Positions 26,074 through 32,824 of a stretch of DNA of 64,000 nt are shown in pieces (the stretch's first letter is position 1; each line of letters starts with the position of its first letter). The translations under genes and the position numbers were made by a program. Origin of the DNA: Pedobacter sp. Leaf216. Lineage in GTDB: Bacteria; Bacteroidota; Bacteroidia; Sphingobacteriales; Sphingobacteriaceae. The notes beneath the pieces were generated by a model that worked only from the letters and a program-made list of their open reading frames with translations, did no database searches and was not told where the DNA came from. The stretch spans positions 366,335 through 430,334 of the forward strand of contig NZ_LMKM01000012.1 of NCBI RefSeq assembly GCF_001421515.1, in the 5' to 3' direction.

Positions 26074-26970
26074 CTATTTTGTCAGGTTAATTTGTCTTGG
26101 CATTAATTTATGTGGACCAAGTCCTGATTTAAGTACAATCAATTGCCCTCTCTGACTTCTTAACCATGTTGCAAATCCTGTGCCTAAACCATCTCTTCCT
26201 TCGCAATCTATGATATTTATATTTCTTAAGAAAGGATAAACGCCATTAATCAGATTATCCTGAGTTGGTTTATAATATTTATCATCACCTGGAGCACCTT
26301 TCACATTCTTTACACCTAACACTTTCACCTGCGAGAGGTATTCACTCACTTCAGTATTCTTATTGGTAATCCAATTTACGCCCAAAATACCAATAAAATT
26401 TTTATCTTCTGCAATAAGTTTGATCACTTCGTTGCTAGAATTTTTAGAGTAAACGCCTGTAGTAGGAAATTGACTGATTTTAGCCAGTTCTTTAAAATAC
26501 TGAAAGGTACTTGAATAAGCGTTATCAAAGACCAATTTTTTATCTGATTTCTTCCCCTGTAATATATCAATCACATCTTTAACGTTTATTGTACTATCAA
26601 TATTGCCCTGATTTGTAATTAAAGCAATACCATCTACAGCAAACCTTGAGGTATTTATTTTGATATTACGTTGGTTGTAATATTTTTCTTCAGCTTTAGT
26701 CAATAACCTTGGCAACACAATTACTCTTACGCTATCGTTTAAAAAGGCAGGCAGAAGTTTTTGTTCGGGTTTTACTGTGGTCTCAAATTTCGCTTGTGGG
26801 TAATCAAGACTAAATATATCAATCTGGTCTTTTACAATTGGCCCAACGCTTTCATCAACCAGCATTTTAAGTGTACCGCTTGTTCTGGTTTCTTTAATTG
26901 CTTCAGCTTTGTTTTTACGTTTGCAAGAAACAAGAGCCAGAATTAGAAATATAAATAGGAAGTTTCTCAT
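26074..26970 (-). CDS. PstS-like substrate-binding lipoprotein in TonB operon
   Basis: 298-residue lipoprotein (lipobox LVSC with C16) of the PBP-like/PstS superfamily. Residues 32-290 show the two-lobed organisation of phosphate-binding proteins, with a VDGIALITNQGN segment, YSKNSSNEVIKLIAED and GVYPFLRNINI near the end. There are no ABC permease or ATPase genes nearby. It is sandwiched between tonB and a TPR gene, so phosphate import by an ABC system is not implied. It may sense or bind a ligand for the TonB complex (inference). It lies 3 nt from the 75-residue membrane protein. Confidence 0.75.
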   Translation of the reverse strand: MRNFLFIFLILALVSCKRKNKAEAIKETRTSGTLKMLVDESVGPIVKDQIDIFSLDYPQAKFETTVKPEQKLLPAFLNDSVRVIVLPRLLTKAEEKYYNQRNIKINTSRFAVDGIALITNQGNIDSTINVKDVIDILQGKKSDKKLVFDNAYSSTFQYFKELAKISQFPTTGVYSKNSSNEVIKLIAEDKNFIGILGVNWITNKNTEVSEYLSQVKVLGVKNVKGAPGDDKYYKPTQDNLINGVYPFLRNINIIDCEGRDGLGTGFATWLRSQRGQLIVLKSGLGPHKLMPRQINLTK

Positions 26971-26973
26971 TGA

Positions 26974-27201
26974 TTAATCTCGCCTGCTCAGGCTTAAAAG
27001 TCTTACAAAAGCATAAATAATTAAAAAGATCCCTATTGCGATTCTACCCCATTGCGGAATCCCTGGTAAACGTAATGCTATCGGTTCCCAGAACATGAAG
27101 GCTAGCCCCAATACCACGTAAAAGACAAACATGACAAGGCCTAAAATGAGCAAAAACCGCTGTTTAGGCGATTTTTGCTTAAAAATATCAAAATTTAACA
27201 T
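26974..27201 (-). CDS. Small two-helix membrane protein in TonB operon
   Basis: 75 residues with predicted transmembrane segments at about 15-37 and 50-68 and a basic C-terminus (SRRD). No recognised family. Its position, 6 nt after tonB and 3 nt before the PstS-like gene, argues that it is a real, cotranscribed part of the energy-transduction operon. Confidence 0.75.
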   Translation of the reverse strand: MLNFDIFKQKSPKQRFLLILGLVMFVFYVVLGLAFMFWEPIALRLPGIPQWGRIAIGIFLIIYAFVRLLSLSRRD

Positions 27202-27207
27202 CTACTA

Positions 27208-28026
27208 TTAGTTCAATGTAAAGTTAACGTTGATGTTGTATTTTACCCTTACCGGCTTACCATTTTGGATACCTGGGTTCCAACGTGGACTAGCTTTCAA
27301 TACACGGATAGCTTCTTCATCAGTTCCGCTACCCAAACCACGGGTAACCTGGATATCTGTTAATTTACCATCTTTTTCTACAACGAAAGATAAAAATACT
27401 TTACCCTGTACGTTGTTTTCTTGTGCCATTGGTGGATATTTAATTGCTCCTCCTAAGTACTTATAGAATTTTGCAATACCTCCTGGATATTCTGGTTGTT
27501 TCTCGATACTAACAAAGTCATAAACTTTATTATCATCAACTGCAACAGCAGCTTCTCTTTTTGGTCCTTCACCTACTGGTTCAGCAATAACAATATCTGC
27601 TGTTGGGTCACCTTTGATATCTCTCTGACCTGGATCTGCTTCCTTCAATTTTTCTACCGTAGGTGGTTCATCACGAACCTCGATATCCGGTTTTACAATT
27701 GGAGGTGGCATTTTCACCTGGTCAACTTTGGGTGGCGGTGGCTCTACCGGTGGTGGAGGTGGTGTTTTAGGATCCACTGGTGGTGGCGGCGCTAAAATTA
27801 CTTCCTGTGCTTTTAATTGCTCATCTTCATGCTCCATAGAACCTTTGATAAGGCTATAGATTTTCGGAGAGAAAAATAACACTAGAAATATTATAGAGCC
27901 AATAATTAATGCTTTTGAGGTATTTGCACCATTGGTTTTACGCAACTGGTACGCACCATAGGTTTTGTTTTTATCTGCAAAAACCACTTCAAGCCATTCT
28001 TTTCTGAATATATCTAACTTCGACAT
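27208..28026 (-). CDS. tonB: TonB family energy transducer
   Basis: Couples the inner-membrane proton motive force to outer-membrane TonB-dependent transporters. The 272-residue protein has the Bacteroidota-type cytoplasmic N-terminus (YGAYQLRK at 23-30), one membrane helix (about 38-57), a periplasmic proline-rich stretch (about 80-115) and a C-terminal TonB domain (about 180-272) with QPEYPGGIAKFYKYL and a closing GKPVRVKYNINVNFTLN. It follows the second exbD by 18 nt. Confidence 0.95.
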   Translation of the reverse strand: MSKLDIFRKEWLEVVFADKNKTYGAYQLRKTNGANTSKALIIGSIIFLVLFFSPKIYSLIKGSMEHEDEQLKAQEVILAPPPPVDPKTPPPPPVEPPPPKVDQVKMPPPIVKPDIEVRDEPPTVEKLKEADPGQRDIKGDPTADIVIAEPVGEGPKREAAVAVDDNKVYDFVSIEKQPEYPGGIAKFYKYLGGAIKYPPMAQENNVQGKVFLSFVVEKDGKLTDIQVTRGLGSGTDEEAIRVLKASPRWNPGIQNGKPVRVKYNINVNFTLN

Positions 28027-28044
28027 AACTATTGGTTTTATTGA

Positions 28045-28551
28045 TTATAAAATTCCTTGCTCTTTCATGAAATTTTTCTCGCTATCAAGGATATTATCAT
28101 CATCAATCTGACGAACCTTAATTTTAAGAATTTCCAGTTCATCCATAATGTCAACAAAGTTCTGGAAAGTTGATCCTGTAGTTGGTTTAACCAGTACTAC
28201 GAAATCTCCCGGAACGCCTGATGCATCTGCTGTTTTTCTATTTTTAACAATAGCAGCTTCCACTTGTGAGCCTGATTCGATTGTTGGTGCTGTTTCACCT
28301 GCAACGCCCATGTACCAAGCTATCTTATCCTTTTTACCTAATAAGATAGTCATGGTTTTACTTGCTTTCAGCTCTAGTCTGTTTTCAGGTAACTTCTCAT
28401 TCTTATCTGGTTTTGCAATATCCATCGCTTGTGGTGTAGATATTGATGTAGTTAAGATAAAGAATGTTACCAAAAGAAACATTAGATCCACCATCGGAGT
28501 CATATCAACCCTTGGTGTGGCTTTCTTCCCGCCTGTATTTAATTCTGCCAT
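28045..28551 (-). CDS. exbD: ExbD family biopolymer transport protein (second copy)
   Basis: 168 residues. The single N-terminal helix contains the proton-path Asp (D22 in DMTPMVDLMFLLVTFF), followed by a periplasmic domain. It works with ExbB and TonB. It is a divergent paralogue of the neighbouring exbD 3 nt upstream; paired exbD genes are typical of Bacteroidota and suggest a heteromeric ExbD assembly. Confidence 0.93.
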   Translation of the reverse strand: MAELNTGGKKATPRVDMTPMVDLMFLLVTFFILTTSISTPQAMDIAKPDKNEKLPENRLELKASKTMTILLGKKDKIAWYMGVAGETAPTIESGSQVEAAIVKNRKTADASGVPGDFVVLVKPTTGSTFQNFVDIMDELEILKIKVRQIDDDNILDSEKNFMKEQGIL

Positions 28552-28554
28552 TTC

Positions 28555-29169
28555 TTATTTCTTTTTAGCTTCAGAGTTAGTAACCAATAAAAATTTGTTT
28601 ACACTTTGTTTCTGAAGCACATCAATAATCTTTTTCACAACTGGATATTCTTCTTTAGCATCACCTTTGATACTAACGCGCATATCCTGATTATTTATTT
28701 CTTTAGTTGCTTTACGAGCATTTAAAACCCATGAGTTTAATTGGTTATCGGTAGAATCTGTAGGGATACCAGTTTGTACGCCTGGTTTCATACGATCCGA
28801 TCCATTCATAGCGATAAATCCTTTTAAACTTGCAAACGGCACACCGAAAGTTGATATTACTGAGAAACGTTGAAGTTCATCAGGTGTAAACTTTACACTG
28901 TATTGCTCGCCCATTAGTTCTAATGTTCTTCTTCTTACATTATTTCCTGCTACTTCAAAGAAAACCTTACCCTGGCCGATGGTTAAAATCGCATTGTTTT
29001 CTGCCGGCACCTTAAATTCATATGTAGATGAAGGTGTAGAAACGGCTAGTGGTTCTGGTTGCCTTGCAGTAGCAGTTAAGATGAAGAAAGTAAGTAACAA
29101 TGAGGCCACATCACACATGGCGGTCATATCTGTTACTGTACTTGTTCTTTTAACTTTAATTCTAGGCAT
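28555..29169 (-). CDS. exbD: ExbD family biopolymer transport protein (first copy)
   Basis: 204 residues with a membrane helix around DMTAMCDVASLLLTFFILT that holds the conserved Asp (D20). The periplasmic domain is longer than in the second copy, with an insert rich in polar residues (about 95-150). It lies 79 nt after exbB. Confidence 0.92.
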   Translation of the reverse strand: MPRIKVKRTSTVTDMTAMCDVASLLLTFFILTATARQPEPLAVSTPSSTYEFKVPAENNAILTIGQGKVFFEVAGNNVRRRTLELMGEQYSVKFTPDELQRFSVISTFGVPFASLKGFIAMNGSDRMKPGVQTGIPTDSTDNQLNSWVLNARKATKEINNQDMRVSIKGDAKEEYPVVKKIIDVLQKQSVNKFLLVTNSEAKKK

Positions 29170-29248
29170 AATATTTTTTACTAGTTTTTAATAATGATGA
29201 TCTTTTTTCCGGTTTTCCATAAAGCCGGTAAAAATTTTTTCAAAATTC

Positions 29249-30079
29249 TTATTTATGCGAACTAGCGTATGTTTGAACGATGCTGAAACCAGCCTCATCG
29301 ATTGCGTAAGTTAACTTGTCAATTTTAGAAGTTAATATGTTGTACATGATAATTGCTACAGTTGATACCAAGATACCTGTTGCAGTGTTGATCAATGCCT
29401 CAGAGATACCTACCGCTAATGCTGACTGATCTGGAGCACCAGAGTTTGCTAAACCGGCGAATGCACGGATCATACCTGTTACTGTACCCAATAAACCTAC
29501 CAATGTACCGATTGATACCAAAGTTGCAATTACAGTTAAGTTTTGCTCTAACATTGGCATTTCTAAAGCTGTAGCTTCTTCAACCTCTTTTTGGATTGCA
29601 ACGATTGATTGCTCAACATCCATGTTGGTATCTGCTTCAACTTCGCTGTATTTTTTCAAGCCTGATTTAATTACATTAGCAACTGAACCTTCTTGTTTAT
29701 CACACTCAGCTTTTGCAGCTTCGATGTTACCTGCGCTTAATAAACCTTGTACTTTGCGGATGAAAGTATCTAAGCTAGATTTTCCACTTGCTTTACCAAT
29801 AACGATGAAACGTTCGATAGAGAATACAATTACTACTAATAGTAATCCAACTAAGATGGCCACAATCGGGCCTCCTTTGTATGCTGTTCCAAGATAGTTA
29901 CCAGGTAATGGTAATTTCTCTCTGTCGCCATCGATAAAGTTACTTCCTTCTCCGAATACGAATCTCCAAACACAGAATCCAATAACAATACAGATTGGAA
30001 TAACGAATGTTGCAAATACATTTGAAGCACTAGAAGAGCTCTCTTTTTTAACAGTTGTTGGTTTTGGTGCGTTTGCCAT
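29249..30079 (-). CDS. exbB: ExbB / MotA-TolQ-type proton channel protein
   Basis: 276 residues. After a short basic and Ser-rich cytoplasmic tail there is an extra N-terminal helix (about 22-43), then the conserved MotA/TolQ/ExbB core with helices near 72-92, 200-225 and 235-260, including LLGTVTGMIRAFAGLANSG. It forms the pentameric stator around ExbD that powers TonB. First gene of a seven-gene operon behind a near-consensus promoter. Confidence 0.93.
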   Translation of the reverse strand: MANAPKPTTVKKESSSSASNVFATFVIPICIVIGFCVWRFVFGEGSNFIDGDREKLPLPGNYLGTAYKGGPIVAILVGLLLVVIVFSIERFIVIGKASGKSSLDTFIRKVQGLLSAGNIEAAKAECDKQEGSVANVIKSGLKKYSEVEADTNMDVEQSIVAIQKEVEEATALEMPMLEQNLTVIATLVSIGTLVGLLGTVTGMIRAFAGLANSGAPDQSALAVGISEALINTATGILVSTVAIIMYNILTSKIDKLTYAIDEAGFSIVQTYASSHK

Positions 30080-30180
30080 TTTTTTTGAAATTTTAGTTTT
30101 AGTTCTTGTTTTTAATTTTTAGCTGTTTTTTTTCTTTTGTACTACACACAACGTTTCTTATCCGAAATTGTTGCGAAAAA

Positions 30181-30210
30181 CAAATTTATAAATTGATTTT
30201 AAATTACAAA
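30181..30210 (-). promoter_or_regulatory. Candidate promoter of the exbB-tonB operon
   Basis: Minus-strand TTTG (30207-30210), 18 nt, TAAATTTG (30181-30188): a full match to the Bacteroidota TAnnTTTG -7 element with a -33 TTTG. The predicted transcript has a 5' UTR of roughly 95 nt. Confidence 0.65.
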
Positions 30211-30280
30211 TTAATAAATCAATAAGCAATTAAATCGTTACTTAGAATTTAGTTTCGGTAAACCACCAAGGGTGTATAAC

Positions 30281-30308
30281 AAAAAAATTGCCCCAGCCGA
30301 GGCAATTC
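30281..30308 (-). terminator. Intrinsic terminator downstream of pckA
   Basis: ATTGCC/GGCAAT stem, followed on the minus strand by a run of seven T residues, about 70 nt past the pckA stop. Confidence 0.8.
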
Positions 30309-30359
30309 TTTCACAATAAAAACTAAAAAAAAATCGAATTGCAAATTTTTCTCTCAAAA

Positions 30360-30379
30360 AATGCATTTTAAAGTGCATT
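30360..30379 (-). terminator. Hairpin overlapping the pckA stop codon
   Basis: AATGCA/TGCATT stem with an 8 nt loop. On the minus strand it is followed by TTTTTTG. A weak first terminator or 3'-end stabiliser before the stronger one at 30281. Confidence 0.5.
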
Positions 30380-31974
30380 TAACATAATTTTAACGCTGCG
30401 TGTCTGCTTTTTGATACTTTTGTCAGTTCGAACTGCCTGAAATTTTCTGAAAAGGCATCTGCAAGTTGATAAGCCTTAAAATAATATTCTTCCTGATTAT
30501 CCCATGTTTTGGAGGGGTCTAAAATATCATTCGGAACTCCCGGACAATTTAACGGCATCATTAATTTAAACACATGGTGCTGTTTATAATTATTGTGTTC
30601 GAGATCTCCGTTCAATGCCGCACTGATCATTGCCCTGGTATAACTCAACTTCATTCTTTTGCCCACGCCGTAAGCGCCTCCACTCCATCCTGTATTTACC
30701 AGCCAAACATTTACTTCGTGTTTCTTCATCTTTTCGCCCAATAAATTAGCGTATCTTGAAGGGTGTAATGGGAGGAACGCTTTACCGAAACAGGCTGAAA
30801 AAGTTAATTGTGGCTCGGTAACACCGGTTTCTGTTCCTGCAACTTTAGCGGTATACCCACTCATAAAGTGGAACATGGCTTGTTCTACATTCAGTTTAGA
30901 AATTGGTGGCAACACGCCGAATGCATCTGCTGTTAAAAAAAATATGTTTTTAGGAACTGAGGCTATGGAAGGTAAAATTGCATTGTCGATATAGTTTATC
31001 GGGTAAGCTACGCGGGTATTTTCCGTTTTGGAGATATTGCTATAATCAACGTTTTCAGTACCTGGGAAAAAATTGGTATTCTCTAATAAGGACCCAAATC
31101 TGATTGCCTTATATATCTGCGGTTCTTTCTCTTCCGTTAAATCAACACATTTGGCGTAGCAACCACCTTCAAAGTTAAAAACAGAATCATTGCCCCAACC
31201 ATGTTCGTCGTCTCCGATAAGCCCTCTTTCGGGATCGGCAGACAAAGTTGTTTTCCCAGTGCCCGAGAGGCCAAAAAATACAGCGGTATCTCCATCTTTA
31301 CCCACATTGGCTGAACAATGCATAGAAAGTGTATGCTTATATACTGGAAGAATAAAATTTAAAACTGAGAAAATCCCTTTTTTAATTTCGCCGGTATAAC
31401 CTGTTCCACCGATCAAGATCATTTTCTTTGTAAAATTGATTATAGAAAAGTTTTCCTGCCTGGTGCCATCAATTGCAGGATCGGCCAAAAAGCCTGGTGC
31501 AGCAATGATGGTCCACTCTGGCGTTATACCAAGCTGATCTTCTTCAGGGCGGATAAATAAGTGATGGGCAAAAAGATTCTGGTAAGCGGTTTCTGTAATC
31601 ACCCTGATGGAAATCGAATAATCCGGATTGGCACAGGCAGATGCATCGCGAACATAGATTTTTTTATCTTCAAGATAGCTGGTAAGCTTGTAAAACAGCT
31701 GGTCGAATTTTTCAGGACTGATTTTAATGTTTACATCTCCCCACCAAACCTCATCTTCTGTAACTTCGTCGCACACAATAAAGCGGTCTTTAGGCGATCG
31801 CCCGGTAAATTTTCCGGTATCAACCGCCAATGCTCCGGAAGAAGCCAGCGTACCTTCTTTATTTAATAAGGCGTCATCAATTAATTCCGTTGGAGATAAT
31901 TGGTACTTTACAGCAATGTTTCCGCCTAGATTTAAATAGCTTAAATCCGGCGTTTGCAGTTTCTTTTTGCTCAT
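30379..31974 (-). CDS. pckA: Phosphoenolpyruvate carboxykinase (ATP)
   Basis: Gluconeogenic enzyme: oxaloacetate + ATP gives phosphoenolpyruvate + CO2 + ADP. It is full length at 531 residues. Oxaloacetate-binding GRSPKDRF lies at 58-65, the kinase-1a P-loop GLSGTGKTT at 235-243 and the metal-binding kinase-2 GDDEHGW at 254-260, all typical of the ATP-dependent class. It is a single gene with its own promoter and tandem terminators. Confidence 0.98.
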   Translation of the reverse strand: MSKKKLQTPDLSYLNLGGNIAVKYQLSPTELIDDALLNKEGTLASSGALAVDTGKFTGRSPKDRFIVCDEVTEDEVWWGDVNIKISPEKFDQLFYKLTSYLEDKKIYVRDASACANPDYSISIRVITETAYQNLFAHHLFIRPEEDQLGITPEWTIIAAPGFLADPAIDGTRQENFSIINFTKKMILIGGTGYTGEIKKGIFSVLNFILPVYKHTLSMHCSANVGKDGDTAVFFGLSGTGKTTLSADPERGLIGDDEHGWGNDSVFNFEGGCYAKCVDLTEEKEPQIYKAIRFGSLLENTNFFPGTENVDYSNISKTENTRVAYPINYIDNAILPSIASVPKNIFFLTADAFGVLPPISKLNVEQAMFHFMSGYTAKVAGTETGVTEPQLTFSACFGKAFLPLHPSRYANLLGEKMKKHEVNVWLVNTGWSGGAYGVGKRMKLSYTRAMISAALNGDLEHNNYKQHHVFKLMMPLNCPGVPNDILDPSKTWDNQEEYYFKAYQLADAFSENFRQFELTKVSKSRHAALKLC

Positions 31975-31996
31975 AACAATAAGTTAGTTAGTACAG

Positions 31997-32004
31997 CAAA
32001 GGTA
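31997..32004 (-). promoter_or_regulatory. -7 element of the pckA promoter
   Basis: Minus-strand TACCTTTG, a perfect TAnnTTTG, 22 nt before the pckA start. No clear TTTG occurs at the expected -33 position, so an activator could be involved. Confidence 0.45.
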
Positions 32005-32179
32005 AAGACTTATCTTCCAGAAAAGCTAGTTTTAAAGCGTAAATTTTTACATATTGTAGCAAATACACTATTATGTAAATATTTTATTTACAGCTATTTA
32101 CAACTGATTTTACAAGCATAAAAAATATTAAAAATTACACTAAGTACAATTTGGTAAATGGTTTTAGTTTGCTAAAATT

Positions 32180-32362
32180 TTGATGATAGCCGGAGAGCAA
32201 TGTACTTATAGGTTGAAAATCTGCTTCGAGAGGAAGCTTGTATGTAGAAATGAATTAAAAGATTGTAAAGAGGTAATGTTAATTTCCAAAAATTATTTGA
32301 AGTACGATAAGGGTTCAATTGTTATTTGTGAAAATGGAATTGAGCTTGATTTTTTAGATTAA
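32180..32362 (+). CDS. Possible small protein of unknown function
   Basis: 60-codon frame between divergent pckA and the thr leader. The C-terminal half (KNYLKYDKGSIVICENGIEL) has protein-like composition, and a second ATG lies 3 nt downstream. There is no recognisable family, signal or upstream promoter. It may be a chance frame in an 850 bp spacer or a remnant gene. Confidence 0.2.
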   Translation: MMIAGEQCTYRLKICFERKLVCRNELKDCKEVMLISKNYLKYDKGSIVICENGIELDFLD

Positions 32363-32545
32363 AACTGTTGAAAGCTAAACGTATATATTTCCGCTGTTTC
32401 CAAATAACAGATTTAGCATATCTAATGCCTAAAGTAGGCATCAAAAAAAGATCTTTTGGGCACCTTTCCATTATTAAAAAATAATTCGTCTATTTCATCT
32501 ACTTAAACGTTTTAATAAAAATTTCGAAATAAAAATCAAAAAACA

Positions 32546-32578
32546 TTTGCATTTTAAAAAAATAATCTCCTACTTTAC
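32546..32578 (+). promoter_or_regulatory. Candidate promoter of the thr leader and thrABC
   Basis: TTTG (32546-32549), 21 nt, TACTTTAC (32571-32578), an imperfect match to the Bacteroidota consensus. It is placed so that transcription would start about 20 nt before the leader-peptide ATG. Confidence 0.4.
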
Positions 32579-32579
32579 G

Positions 32580-32594
32580 GTGTACAAAGTACAC
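32580..32594 (+). promoter_or_regulatory. Palindrome at the predicted thr transcription start
   Basis: GTGTAC-AAA-GTACAC, a perfect 15 bp inverted repeat just upstream of the leader peptide. It could be an operator or a small 5' hairpin; no direct evidence for either. Confidence 0.3.
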
Positions 32595-32603
32595 AAAGAC
32601 AAG

Positions 32604-32669
32604 ATGAATTTTAACACTTCGATTATTACAACGATTATTATTACCACCGGTATAAACCAGCGGGGCTAA
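32604..32669 (+). CDS. thrL: thr operon leader peptide
   Basis: 21-codon ORF: Met-Asn-Phe-Asn, then a run built almost wholly of Ile and Thr codons, ending G-I-N-Q-R-G-stop. Eleven of 21 residues are Thr (5) or Ile (6), the two amino acids whose supply governs the classical enterobacterial thr attenuator. It is followed 34 nt later by a strong intrinsic terminator and then by thrA. The regulatory codons span 32616-32654, and the segment CGGGGC after them (32661-32666) can pair with the 5' arm of the terminator. By analogy, stalling at these codons would expose CGGGGC and allow antitermination. The product itself is presumably without function. It is too short for ordinary ORF calling. Confidence 0.85.
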   Translation: MNFNTSIITTIIITTGINQRG

Positions 32670-32703
32670 TTTGTTGTAAATTGAAAAAACATAAAACACA
32701 GAG

Positions 32704-32737
32704 AGCGTCCCGATGAAAATCGGGACGCTTTTTTTTT
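32704..32737 (+). terminator. Attenuator terminator of the thr operon
   Basis: Eleven-pair stem AGCGTCCCGAT/ATCGGGACGCT with a GAAA loop and nine T residues, located between the leader peptide and thrA. The 5' arm bases GUCCCG (32707-32712) can alternatively pair with CGGGGC (32661-32666; five Watson-Crick pairs and one G-U pair), which provides a mutually exclusive antiterminator. Confidence 0.9.
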
Positions 32738-32824
32738 AACCCAAGCTGATTGAAAGCTGTACGAGCACCCTTAAACAATGAAAAAATTTACACAGTATCA
32801 AACAGTTAAAACCAATATAAACTA

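Noticed and set aside
32499..32699. 66-codon frame on the minus strand opposite the thr leader
   Set aside because: It is the antisense of the leader peptide and promoter; the plus-strand attenuator explains the sequence.
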